This document shows, in pieces, positions 28,886-37,538 of a DNA stretch of 64,000 nt. A program made the translations under genes and the position numbers. The stretch is from Thermoleptolyngbya sichuanensis A183 (GTDB taxonomy: Bacteria; Cyanobacteriota; Cyanobacteriia; Elainellales; Elainellaceae). The stretch covers positions 3,224,001-3,288,000 of the forward strand of contig NZ_CP053661.1 of assembly GCF_013177315.1 (NCBI RefSeq), read 5' to 3'. Positions within the stretch are counted from its first letter, which is position 1. Each line of letters opens with the position of its first letter. The notes under the pieces were generated by a model, which saw only the letters and a program-made list of their open reading frames with translations, was not told where the DNA came from and made no database searches.

Positions 28886-29443
28886 AAGAGATAATGGCGA
28901 TCGCCCAAAAGAAATCGCGTTGCGCTGTTCTATCTTTGGCATTCTGGCTAGGCGATCGTCAATAGAGCCAATTCCCTAGAGCCGAATCCCTTAGAACCGA
29001 TACTTTTGGCGCTACCCAACGCATTAGTTAAAATCTGTTTCGGCTTAAATCTGTTTCACAATCGCTACTGCGTCAGAAGAGAGGTGAAGAAAACAGAGGA
29101 TGCAAAAGAGATTGTGCGATGATGCTGGTTTATCTTGATCGGAGACTTGCCGGGAATTTGCTGGAGAACGAAGCTCTTAAGGAAATTTTTCTCTATTTTT
29201 TGAAGTGATTTTGGGCAAATCTGGTAAAGTTTAAGCGTTTAGGATCAGCTTCAGGTTTATCAAACCGCTTATCAAACACAAGAGTCGGCTTGTATGACGC
29301 AGGACGTTCACGCAGCGTATGCGCTGGTTTGAAGGTGTTGTGTGACAAGCGTTGTGTAACAAGCGTTGATTTTGGGTTAATTCTACTGCGCCTTTATCGA
29401 ACCGTTAGCGTTCGTTTTGTCGTGTTCTCAAAAACAGGAATTG
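28886..29443. other. Intergenic region between divergent genes
   Basis: About 560 bp between the DUF2779 gene and the SH3 gene, which diverge. It should contain the promoters of both. The stretch from about 28,980 is AT-richer than the surroundings. No gene or clear structure is seen. Confidence 0.45.
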
Positions 29444-30088
29444 ATGATTCATATGCGTGTAAAACACTGGATCGCAGGCGGTCTTGCAGCCTGCTCAGCC
29501 CTGGTCATTGCAGCAACGGCTGCGCTGGCCCAAGTTGCCACGGTGACGGCCAATGAGCTAAACGTTCGCAGCGGCCCAGGCACCAGCTTCCCAGTCACTT
29601 TTGTGCTTCGTCGTGGCGATCGCGTCGAGATTATCCGCCGCCAGGGCAACTGGGCTTTTGTGGTGGGCGAGCGCGGCGGCGAAGGCTGGGTCTTTGGTCA
29701 ATACCTCTCCACCACTACCCCCTCTCCTGCCCCCTCCCCCACGCCCACAAACGATGTATTTCGCGGCACGGGCACTATCGACAACGCCCGCTACAATGGC
29801 TCCGGCGAGGCCCAGCTAGTGATTGGTCGCCAAAACCGCAACGGTTCCTTTAGCCTCACGGGTGGGCGCTTCAACGTCGAGTACATTGGCACGGTGCGAA
29901 GCAACTTTGAGGGTGCGGTGGAACTTCAGATTAACCAATTCCGCTCTTCTGAGATGGGCTATCGCACGGTTTCTGCGTCTGGCACTTGCAACATCCAGAC
30001 CAGCGGCGGCACGTCGGTCAGCCGCAGTTTTTGCAGCGTGACTGGCTCTGGGATTGACCACGGTCGCAGCAACTTTAGCGGCCGGTAG
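29444..30088 (+). CDS. Secreted SH3-domain protein
   Basis: A 214-residue exported protein. A signal peptide (KHWIAGGLAACSALVIAATA, cut after ALA) is followed by a bacterial SH3 domain (about 43-100) with ELNVRSGPGTSFPVTFVLRR and EGWVFGQYL. A Pro/Ser/Thr linker and a C-terminal beta-rich domain with two Cys residues (ASGTCNIQTSGG, SRSFCSVTGS) follow. SH3b domains of this type usually bind peptidoglycan or other cell-surface ligands. The ATG at 29444 has AGGA four bases upstream; the ATG at 29453 is too far from it. The C-terminal domain has no known role. Confidence 0.82.
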   Translation: MIHMRVKHWIAGGLAACSALVIAATAALAQVATVTANELNVRSGPGTSFPVTFVLRRGDRVEIIRRQGNWAFVVGERGGEGWVFGQYLSTTTPSPAPSPTPTNDVFRGTGTIDNARYNGSGEAQLVIGRQNRNGSFSLTGGRFNVEYIGTVRSNFEGAVELQINQFRSSEMGYRTVSASGTCNIQTSGGTSVSRSFCSVTGSGIDHGRSNFSGR

Positions 30089-30147
30089 GGGCAGGTTCGT
30101 CGCTAGTTCGCTCCTGCTATGACAAACTAGGGGGTTTGGACGGGTCA

Positions 30148-31230
30148 CTACAGGCTCACCCAGCCCCCTTTTTGATGGGATTCGTGGGTGCGGTCGATTA
30201 GCCGCTGCGAATAGACCCCATCGGCCAGCGTGGGCATGGGTGACGATTCCTGGGCGATCGCCCGCACCCAGCTATCCACCACCCGCAGAAACGGCGCAAG
30301 CCGACCGTCCGGGTAGGTTTGGGGAAACGCGAGGCGATCGGGAATTTCGACCTCCTGGAGCGACTGCCCTGCTGGAGCAGCCCAGAGCTTGAAGCCGTGG
30401 ACATAATCGGTCTGATGATCGCTGCCGAGAATCAGCGTACCGCGATCGCCATACACCTCCACCCAATGCCCACGGCCCTGAAACGTGACGGTGCTAAGGG
30501 TGATTTGCACGGGCGTTCCGTCCGCCAGATCCAGCCAGACGCGGCAGGTATCGTCCGAATCGACGGGTTTTGGCTCGCCCGTGATTGGGTCGGGTCGGGT
30601 GGGAATGGTGGTGCTGAGGCTGCCGCAGAGGCGCGTCGCCGGGCCAAAGAGCCAGCGCAAATAGTCGAACGTATGGGAACCGAGCGCCCCCAGCGCCCCA
30701 CCGCCCTGATCTTTGCGGGCGTACCAGTTCCAAGGGCGATTGGCATCAGCGCGACCGCTCACCAGCCAGTCCACCTTCACCAGCCGCTTTTGCCCCACAA
30801 AACCTTCAGCCAGCAGTTCTGCCAGCCGCATCCAGGTGGGCACAAAGCGGAACTCAAAATCCAGCGCCGCAACGAGCCCTTTGGACTGGGCTAGATTCTG
30901 CAATTCCTCCGCCTCGGCCAGCGACAGAGCTGTGGGCTTTTCTAGCAGCAAATGCTTGCCTGCATTCAGCACGGTTTTCGCCTGCTCGTAGTGCAAGAAC
31001 GGGGGCGTGGTGACGCTGACTGCCTGCACCTTTGGTAGGGCTACTATTTCTTCCACCGTTTGGCAAGCGTGGGGGATGCCGTGCGTCTGGGCGATCGCCT
31101 CTGCCTTGGGGCGATCGCGGTGCTGCACCGCCACCAATTTCGTTTGATGATGAATCTGGAAACCGGGAATGTGGATCTTTTGCCCAAACCCAGTGCCCAC
31201 AACGGCTACGCCAATTTCCGACAGTGTCAT
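30148..31230 (-). CDS. Gfo/Idh/MocA-family oxidoreductase
   Basis: A 360-residue NAD(P)-dependent oxidoreductase. The N-terminal Rossmann fold is IGVAVVGTGFGQKIHIPGF. The family signature LLLEKPTALSLAEAEEL supplies the catalytic Lys. The second domain has GALGSHTFDYLRWLFG with the usual catalytic His. The substrate is unknown; most relatives act on sugars or inositols, and biliverdin reductase is a distant member. It is downstream of pyrC on the same strand, 219 bp away, with a repeat array between. Confidence 0.87.
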   Translation of the reverse strand: MTLSEIGVAVVGTGFGQKIHIPGFQIHHQTKLVAVQHRDRPKAEAIAQTHGIPHACQTVEEIVALPKVQAVSVTTPPFLHYEQAKTVLNAGKHLLLEKPTALSLAEAEELQNLAQSKGLVAALDFEFRFVPTWMRLAELLAEGFVGQKRLVKVDWLVSGRADANRPWNWYARKDQGGGALGALGSHTFDYLRWLFGPATRLCGSLSTTIPTRPDPITGEPKPVDSDDTCRVWLDLADGTPVQITLSTVTFQGRGHWVEVYGDRGTLILGSDHQTDYVHGFKLWAAPAGQSLQEVEIPDRLAFPQTYPDGRLAPFLRVVDSWVRAIAQESSPMPTLADGVYSQRLIDRTHESHQKGGWVSL

Positions 31231-31286
31231 GCGAGGTTCGTCCGCTCATCTGCCTTTTTCACGATATAGCAGAAGGGGGCTGGAGG

Positions 31287-31440
31287 AAGAGGGAAGAACG
31301 AAGAACGAAGAGGGAAGAACGAAGAGGGAAGAACGAAGAACGAAGAGGGAAGAACGAAGAACGAAGAGGGAAGAACGAAGAACGAAGAGGGAAGAACGAA
31401 GAGGTTCTGTTTTTCGTTTTTCGTTTTTCGTTCTTCGTTT
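31287..31440. repeat. GAACGAA tandem array downstream of pyrC
   Basis: Units of GAAGAACGAAGAGGGAA, alternating 14 and 21 bp, followed on the plus strand by TTTTTCG units. Read on the minus strand it starts just after the pyrC stop and has the same order as the array behind hom: purine-rich AAACG units, then TTCCCTCTTCGTTC units. Confidence 0.8.
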
Positions 31441-31449
31441 TTTCCTTCC

Positions 31450-32796
31450 TCACTCAAACCGCAGCGCCTGCCCTCGCACTGCCGTATTCAGCGTGCCGTG
31501 ATCAAAAACCACTTGGCCGCCGACAATCGTGACCACCGGCCAGCCCGTTAGATCCCAGCCCTCAAAGGGACTCCAGCCGCATTTGGTTTTCAGCGTTTCT
31601 CGCTGCACCGGGCGGTAGGTGCTAAGGTCTACCAGCACTAGGTCGGCATCGTAGCCGGGGGCGATCGCCCCTTTGTTGGGAATTTTGTAGGCTTTGGCAA
31701 CGGCGGTAGACATCCAGTTCATCACCTGGGCGACGGTGCAGCGTCCTTTGGCGGCTTGGGTCAGCATCAGCGGCAGCGAGGTTTCCACACCGGGCATCCC
31801 AGAGGGGGTGTTGGGATAGGTCTGGGCTTTTTCCTCCAGTGTGTGGGGGGCGTGGTCGGTGGCGATGAAGTCCAGCACGCCGTCTATCAGCGCTTGCCAG
31901 AGGATGGCATTGTCCTGGGGCGATCGCAGCGGCGGGTTCATCTGCGCCAGCGTGCCGATGGTTTCGTAGGCGTAGGTATTCAGCAGCAAGTGCTGGGGCG
32001 TGACTTCGGCCGTCACCCAGGCTGGCTTGTCTTGCCGCAGCAGTTCCGCCTCCTCACCCGTAGACAGGTGCAGAATGTGGAGCCGCCGCTGATATTTTTT
32101 GGACAGCACCAGCGCCCGCTTCGTGGCGATCAGCGCCGCCTCGTTGTCTTGAATCACGGAATGAATCGCCGGATCGCTCACCCCGGCATACTTTTCGCGC
32201 CGCTGAAGGATTCTCGCCATGTCTTCGGCATGGACGGCAATCAGCCGATTTTCGTAATTCGGGTCGCTCAGGTCGCGGTAGAAAATTCGCTCCAGCGCAT
32301 CGTCGTCATTTACCAGCAGCGGCCCGTGCATCGACCCCATAAAGACCTTGATGCCGCAGACGGGATGGGCTGTCCGCAGATCGGGCAGATTTTCCGGCGT
32401 TGCACCGATAAAAAAGCCGTAGTTGACCAGGCACTTCTCCGAAGCGCGGCGCAGCTTGTCGTCCAATGCGTCCTGGGTAATCGTCAGCGGGCGCGTGTTG
32501 GGCATTTCCAGGAACGAGGTAATGCCGCCCTGGGCACAAGCGCAACTGGCGGTGAACAGGTCTTCCTTGTACTCCAGCCCTGGTTCGCGGAAATGCACCT
32601 GCGGATCGATCGCCCCTGGCAACAATGTCAGCCCTGCTGCGTCGATGAGGATGTCGTCCGGCGTTGGGGGAAGGTCTGGAGAAATTTGGGCGATCGCCCC
32701 ATTCTCGACACGCACATCTCGCAGCGCCATCGCTCCATCCGGCAGCAAGACCTGCGCCTGACGGATGACCAGTGGAGCAGTTGTTAAACTTGCCAT
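31450..32796 (-). CDS. pyrC: Dihydroorotase
   Basis: A 448-residue amidohydrolase of the class I dihydroorotase family (third step of pyrimidine synthesis). FREPGLEYKEDL, FLEMPNTRPLT, the carboxylated-Lys region CGIKVFMGS (Lys150), LHILHLST and FIATDHAPHTLEEK are all present. The usual HxH metal pair reads Gln66-Val-His68 (IDPQVHFREPG), so one zinc ligand is replaced. Similar Q variants occur, to my knowledge, across cyanobacterial members, so activity is possible but not certain. It could instead be a non-catalytic partner. Downstream lies the array and the MocA-family gene. Confidence 0.85.
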   Translation of the reverse strand: MASLTTAPLVIRQAQVLLPDGAMALRDVRVENGAIAQISPDLPPTPDDILIDAAGLTLLPGAIDPQVHFREPGLEYKEDLFTASCACAQGGITSFLEMPNTRPLTITQDALDDKLRRASEKCLVNYGFFIGATPENLPDLRTAHPVCGIKVFMGSMHGPLLVNDDDALERIFYRDLSDPNYENRLIAVHAEDMARILQRREKYAGVSDPAIHSVIQDNEAALIATKRALVLSKKYQRRLHILHLSTGEEAELLRQDKPAWVTAEVTPQHLLLNTYAYETIGTLAQMNPPLRSPQDNAILWQALIDGVLDFIATDHAPHTLEEKAQTYPNTPSGMPGVETSLPLMLTQAAKGRCTVAQVMNWMSTAVAKAYKIPNKGAIAPGYDADLVLVDLSTYRPVQRETLKTKCGWSPFEGWDLTGWPVVTIVGGQVVFDHGTLNTAVRGQALRFE

Positions 32797-33104
32797 ATGC
32801 TACCTGCTATCCCTCGTGTCCCCTTCCAAACCGTGAAATGATTGTATCGGCGCGGCCCCAATTTTGTGAGCGGCTGTCTGAAAAGTTGACTTTAGTGTTG
32901 ACTTTTCAAACAGAACACCTGTGTTAGCCTCTGCCAGAGCTAAAAGGTACATCTGCTCCTCAGATAAACTGGGATTAAAGAAAAGGTGTCGTCTGCTGGA
33001 AAGTGGTCTATCGTGATGATTGTGCATTAACCCACATAAACCGTAACGGCTGTACTTAACGGCTATACATCTGAAATTACGGCTGACTTGGGTTACATCC
33101 CTAG
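32797..33104. other. Intergenic region upstream of pyrC
   Basis: About 300 bp between divergent pyrC and lepB, before the repeat element. A stem forms from CTGAAAAGTTGAC near 32,877 and GTTGACTTTTCAAACAG near 32,895. A 75-codon minus-strand ORF here has no family resemblance. Confidence 0.4.
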
Positions 33105-33277
33105 TCTTAGAGGATGTTTGAAAAGTCCTACTGTTTGTAGCAAAGCGTGAAAGATCCCCCTAAATCCCCCTTAAAAAGGGGGACTTTAAGGCGGTTTCCC
33201 CCCTTGTTAAGGGGGGCTAGGGGGAATCTCTGAGTGCTTAACATTACAGGTGATATCTTTTCAAACACCCTCTTAGA
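33105..33277. repeat. MITE-like element with C-run/G-run core
   Basis: A 173-bp element with ends TCTTAGAGGATGTTTGAAAAG and, on the other strand, TCTAAGAGGGTGTTTGAAAAG (19 of 21 identical). The core has ATCCCCCTTAAAAAGGGGG-like and CCCCCCTTGTTAAGGGGGG palindromes. No ORF. It lies in the lepB promoter region. The core is shared with the duplicated repeat at 45.6-45.8 kb. Confidence 0.8.
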
Positions 33278-33369
33278 CCGTCTCCAGATTTCTAGGCTCA
33301 CCCGATTCTGAGTTCACCTCATCGTTTACCTCATCAAGTACATCAACCACTAACTACATAGACTCGCAG

Positions 33370-33981
33370 ATGTCCAGTCAATCTGATTCCCCCACTCCTC
33401 AAACGCCTCCTGCTGAGCAGGCTGCCCCAAAGCCCAAGGCCGACAGCCCCCTCATGGAAGGGATCAAAACGATTGGCCTGAGCATAGTGCTGGCGCTGGG
33501 CATTCGCACCTTTGTGGCAGAAGCGCGATATATCCCTTCCGAGTCCATGCTGCCGACGCTGGAGGTGAATGATCGCCTGATTGTGGAAAAAATCAGCTAT
33601 CACTTCAACCCACCCCGACGCGGCGACATCATCGTGTTTCACCCCACCGAGGCGCTCAAGCAGCAAAACCCTAGCCTCAACGAGGCCTTCATCAAGCGGG
33701 TGATTGGGCTGCCTGGTGAAACAGTGCAGGTGACGGGCGGGCGCGTGTTGATCAACGGCCAGCCCATCGAAGAAAACTATATTCAGTCACCGCCTGATTA
33801 TCAGTGGGGCCCAGAGGTTGTACCCGCAGATTCGTTCCTAGTGCTGGGCGACAACCGCAACAACAGCTACGATAGCCACTTCTGGGGCTATGTGCCTCGC
33901 CAGAATATTATCGGACGGGCGGTGGTGCGCTTCTGGCCAGTCGATCGTCTGGGTGAACTAGGGCCTCAACCCAACTATTAG
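33370..33981 (+). CDS. lepB: Signal peptidase I
   Basis: A 203-residue type I leader peptidase anchored in the plasma or thylakoid membrane. A proline-rich N-terminus precedes one membrane helix (IKTIGLSIVLALGIRTFVA). The catalytic Ser59 is in IPSESMLPTL and the general-base Lys109 in FIKRVIGLPGE. Box E, VLGDNRNNSYDSHFWG, is intact. It removes signal peptides from exported proteins; the exported SH3 and Tat-signal proteins nearby are possible clients. Confidence 0.95.
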   Translation: MSSQSDSPTPQTPPAEQAAPKPKADSPLMEGIKTIGLSIVLALGIRTFVAEARYIPSESMLPTLEVNDRLIVEKISYHFNPPRRGDIIVFHPTEALKQQNPSLNEAFIKRVIGLPGETVQVTGGRVLINGQPIEENYIQSPPDYQWGPEVVPADSFLVLGDNRNNSYDSHFWGYVPRQNIIGRAVVRFWPVDRLGELGPQPNY

Positions 33982-34044
33982 CCAGCAATTTTCCTGGAAC
34001 TCAACCTCGTTCAATCTCGTTCAGTCTCGTCCGCTGGCTTTCCG

Positions 34045-36327
34045 CTAAGCCGTTGCTTCAACCCGGTACATGAGGTGCAGCGTCGCCCAGCGTGTTACGT
34101 CCAAGGCGTAGGAGCCGCCTGGGAAATTGCTCGGAAAATTTCCTAAGGAAGGGCTGTTTATAGAAGTGGCATCGTGCAGGTCTTGCAGGATGGACTGGGC
34201 CACATCGAGGGGGTTGGAGAGGGCGATCGCCTGTCGGGGGGTCGCTCCGGGGGCGATGGGCAGCCCGGCCAGCGTCTGGCTAAAGGGAGCCACGCTGAAA
34301 ATGAGGAAGATTTCCGCCAGGCCGGGCACATTGGGCACGACCCAGCCCGGAAAGGGTTCGGCGGGCAGCGCTAGGCTCGATCCGGGCAACAGCGGCGGCT
34401 GCTCGGTGCTGGTAGACAGGGGCAGGGCGATCGCCTGGCCCGTGTTATCCAGCCCCATCAACATGCCGTAGAGCGGCTGGTCGCCTGCGTTTTGCAGCCG
34501 ATAGCGGAGGGTGCTGCCTGCGGGGACGGATGCGCCGGATTCGACCGCTGCCCCCAGGCGCTTGCTGCTGAGGCGGTTGGGAATGCTAACGGTTTCTTGC
34601 TGCACGATGGGCAGGGGGCGAGCGGTGGTGGAACCTGGCCCCATCTGTTCCAAGATCGCCCGCACGCTGAGGCGCGAGGACGACGCATTCACCGTCAGCC
34701 GCAGCAGCTTCATGGCAAAGAGCGATCGCAGTTGGGGTGTGAGGCGATTGACCGCTGTTTTCACCGCTTCATCTGCTGTGGATAGCTCAATGCCCAGCGG
34801 CACACACCCCGGATAAAACAGACCATACTTTCCATCCAGGCTTGCAGGTGAACTGGGCATCTCCAACACAGGCTGGGACGGGGGCACGTCCGTCTGCACG
34901 GCTGGATTGGGCAACTCTGACAGCGACACCGCTGCTACCGTCGTTTCCACCGCCCGGCGCTTGCCAAAGAGATAGTCGGCCGACTGTTCGCCCGCGTTGA
35001 CCAGCGACACCTTCGCTGCCGTAAATGCACTAGTGGCATCCACCCGCTCGATCCGATCCAGGCTGCTGTCGAGGGCGATGGTCAGCCCCACGCTGCGGGG
35101 CAGCAGGCGCACCCGCTCTTGCACGGGCTGTCCTGGCTCTACGGACGCGCCCTCGATCACGGGCAAAACCTTCAGCGTCAGCCCGTCTCGGCCCTGCACC
35201 CGCAGCAGTTGCGGCGCACTGCCGAGGGTTTCCCAAAGTGAACCGGGGCTATAGGCGCTGAGGGCAGACGGTGGCAGTCCGCCCGCCCACAGGCGCAGCG
35301 TCCGGGCAGAGTCCGGCGCAACCAGGATCACCCCGTCGGCTCCGGCTTCCGCAGGCACAAGCGGATAGGCGCTGGTTCCGTCGCGGCTAAGCGTACCGTT
35401 TGCCTGTGGCTCCTGGTTTGCGCCCGACAGCCGCTTGATGCTGCTGCTGGTTTGAGTCAGCACTGTCGAGAGGGCCGTGCCTACGGTGGCATCCCAGAGA
35501 TATTGCGTCAGGGCGTAGGTGAGTAGACCTGCACTAAAGCCACTCCAGCGACCTTCTAGCGCCGCCTGGCCGGAGGCCGCAGCGGTGAGGAATAGCCCCG
35601 GCAGCGGGCCCGAAAGAGTTGCCTTGGCAGCCCGGAGGCGATCGCCCAGCGACTCTTGCAGCGCGAGGTCTTGGGGATGCAGGTCGCCCGTGGGCGCATT
35701 GGGGCGGGCCCGAATCCGGAGGTTGCCCTGGAGCGAGGTGCCCAGGTTCGAGAAGCCCAAATCCAGCAGCGTCACCACTTGTGAGGTGGGGAGCGATCGC
35801 ACCAACTGCTCCAGCGTTGCGCGGGTGAGGTCGGCAATCAGGGGGCGATCGCTCGTGGGCAGGCCGCCATCGATGGGCACGATGCTGTCCCAGAGCTGCT
35901 CCGGATCGGTCGCCGAGCGCACTCGGCTGCCCAGCCCGCTGATGTGAACCACCACCACATCGCCGGGTTTCGCCTGCTCCAGCAAATGGGCTTGAAATGC
36001 CTCCGTAATGCCTGCCCAGGTGGCTTGCTCATCCGTCAGCGTTACCATATCCGCAGGCTGAAACCCAAAGCGGTGCTGCAACACCTGTCGCTGCATTTCC
36101 ACGTCCGTCAGCGCTCCTGGCAGCAGCCCGCCTTTCACAGGGGGAATATCGCTCACGGCTTCGGGATACTGGCTGATGCCGATTAGCAGGGCTAGCTTGC
36201 GCGAGGTTGGCGCGGCCAGCACTTGCCCAGCGCGATCGCCCCAAGCCCACAGGCCGCTGCCGAGCGCCCCACCGATGGCGATCGCCCCACTGCTCCGCTG
36301 CAAAAATTCGCGCCGTGTCAGCCCCAT
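34045..36327 (-). CDS. Pseudo-orthocaspase with Tat signal
   Basis: A 760-residue exported protein. A twin-arginine signal (LTRREFLQRSSGA) is followed by a caspase-like p20 domain (about 42-200) starting RKLALLIGISQYP. The catalytic His position reads SGLGS (Leu132 instead of His) and the catalytic Cys position reads LLDLGFSN (Gly191 instead of Cys), so the protease dyad is absent. The C-terminal half is a beta-rich region resembling DUF4384-type domains (STLRYRLQNAGDQPLYGMLM). It is probably a binding or scaffold protein outside the cytosol. Similar inactive members occur in other cyanobacteria, so the loss is likely old. Confidence 0.85.
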   Translation of the reverse strand: MGLTRREFLQRSSGAIAIGGALGSGLWAWGDRAGQVLAAPTSRKLALLIGISQYPEAVSDIPPVKGGLLPGALTDVEMQRQVLQHRFGFQPADMVTLTDEQATWAGITEAFQAHLLEQAKPGDVVVVHISGLGSRVRSATDPEQLWDSIVPIDGGLPTSDRPLIADLTRATLEQLVRSLPTSQVVTLLDLGFSNLGTSLQGNLRIRARPNAPTGDLHPQDLALQESLGDRLRAAKATLSGPLPGLFLTAAASGQAALEGRWSGFSAGLLTYALTQYLWDATVGTALSTVLTQTSSSIKRLSGANQEPQANGTLSRDGTSAYPLVPAEAGADGVILVAPDSARTLRLWAGGLPPSALSAYSPGSLWETLGSAPQLLRVQGRDGLTLKVLPVIEGASVEPGQPVQERVRLLPRSVGLTIALDSSLDRIERVDATSAFTAAKVSLVNAGEQSADYLFGKRRAVETTVAAVSLSELPNPAVQTDVPPSQPVLEMPSSPASLDGKYGLFYPGCVPLGIELSTADEAVKTAVNRLTPQLRSLFAMKLLRLTVNASSSRLSVRAILEQMGPGSTTARPLPIVQQETVSIPNRLSSKRLGAAVESGASVPAGSTLRYRLQNAGDQPLYGMLMGLDNTGQAIALPLSTSTEQPPLLPGSSLALPAEPFPGWVVPNVPGLAEIFLIFSVAPFSQTLAGLPIAPGATPRQAIALSNPLDVAQSILQDLHDATSINSPSLGNFPSNFPGGSYALDVTRWATLHLMYRVEATA

Positions 36328-36415
36328 GCTTCTATTTCAGCATCAAAGCCTCCCTTTGTTGAGCAGGCAGAGGGACAAAGTTAGGGATTTGGGGTTTTGG
36401 GTTTTGGATTTTGGT

Positions 36416-36502
36416 AGGACTCACGCAGTCGGACGATTTCTCGCGGGCTGCGCCCGCGAGAAATCGTCCAAAACCCAGAAAACTTACAAGTGCGTAAGTC
36501 CT
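36416..36502. repeat. Dispersed palindromic repeat, copy 4
   Basis: An 87-bp copy in the reverse orientation: AGGACTCACGCAGTCGGACG at the left and AAGTGCGTAAGTCCT at the right. The full hairpin CGATTTCTCGCGGGC / GCCCGCGAGAAATCG is present. It lies upstream of the pseudo-orthocaspase gene. Confidence 0.88.
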
Positions 36503-36591
36503 GTTTGGATTGCCAGCCAGGTGTGGACGGGGCTTGCGGCAGTGTTCGTTCTTCGTGGCGCTGGCGGAAGGATGAATTATGACTCCTGATT

Positions 36592-37452
36592 TCAGGAGCT
36601 TTGCGGGTTTGCCAACGGTGCAGAGGGGCTAACCACCTCCGGATGCCGCGCTAGCCAAGCGTCAATGTCTTGCAGCATTTGCTGGGGGATTTCCCAGGGG
36701 AACAGGTGGGCGGCCCGGGCGTAGCATTGCCAGTCGCAGTTGGGCAGTTTGCGGGCGGTTTCTTCGCTGGAAAGCGCCGTGATGTGGCGATCGCCCTCTG
36801 CCGCCAGCATCAGCGCCGGAACCCGAATGTTGGGCAAATCTGGCACGCGGTTATAGCCTGCGCGAATGGCCTGGTTGAGGGCGCGAGTCGCCGCCTGCGA
36901 CGTGTTTAGGTAGGCAGACACGGCATCGGCGGCAATGTACTCGTAGGCCGTGCGCGTGTGCTGTTGGATCAGGTGGCGAAACAGCGATCGCTTGGCAAAT
37001 AGCTCAATATTCCAGCGGTTTCCCGGCTGCCACGAATTAATCAGCGCCGCCACGCCCGTCAACAGATTGTCCTGCCAGGAAATGGTCGGGTGGCTGCTGC
37101 GGGGATGGGCCGCCGTCGCCACCAGGATTAGCCCGCTAATCCGTTCGGGCAGCCGCAGGGCCAGTTCCATTGCCAAAATGCCCCCCAGCGACCAGCCCAA
37201 CACCAGACAGCGCTGAATCTGGAGCCGATCCAGCAGCGCCTCCAGATCTGTGAGATGATCCGCCATCACAAACGGCTGCGCCACCCGGCTCTGGCCATAG
37301 CCGCGCAGATCAGGGGCGATCGCCCAAAACCGCCGCCCCAAATGCTGGGTAAACACGCCCATGCTGCTGCCTGCGCCGGGATGTCCGTGCAGACAAAGCA
37401 CCGGGTAGCCGCTGCCGTGGGTATGAATGGTAAGCGGATGGGGCGTGGACAT
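36592..37452 (-). CDS. Alpha/beta hydrolase
   Basis: A 286-residue alpha/beta-hydrolase-fold protein. The oxyanion region is VLCLHGHPGAGSS, the nucleophile elbow is VLGWSLGG with the catalytic Ser, and a late Asp and His are in LMLAAEGDRHITAL and ARAAHLFPWE. The start MSTPHPLTIH at 37452 is favoured; twenty codons upstream do not fit the fold. The substrate is unknown (an esterase, lipase or haloalkane-dehalogenase-like branch). It lies 86 bp downstream of argZ on the same strand. Confidence 0.85.
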   Translation of the reverse strand: MSTPHPLTIHTHGSGYPVLCLHGHPGAGSSMGVFTQHLGRRFWAIAPDLRGYGQSRVAQPFVMADHLTDLEALLDRLQIQRCLVLGWSLGGILAMELALRLPERISGLILVATAAHPRSSHPTISWQDNLLTGVAALINSWQPGNRWNIELFAKRSLFRHLIQQHTRTAYEYIAADAVSAYLNTSQAATRALNQAIRAGYNRVPDLPNIRVPALMLAAEGDRHITALSSEETARKLPNCDWQCYARAAHLFPWEIPQQMLQDIDAWLARHPEVVSPSAPLANPQSS

Positions 37453-37538
37453 GGGCATTGGGAGCAGCAGGATTCCTGGCTGGTAGAACAGAGAGCGCGA
37501 TTCGCGAAGCAATCCCGACGGGAATCGCCCTCCGATTC

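Noticed and set aside
28760-28942. Cys/His-rich N-terminal extension of the DUF2779 protein that looks like a zinc-binding domain
   Set aside because: It is simply translation of the 9-bp minisatellite; the conserved protein starts at MYLSKSDF.
31756-32787. A 343-codon plus-strand ORF
   Set aside because: It lies wholly antisense to pyrC, has the composition of a GC-rich shadow frame and matches no family.
32800-33027. A 75-codon minus-strand ORF upstream of pyrC
   Set aside because: No family support; it overlaps a short inverted repeat and the probable promoter region.
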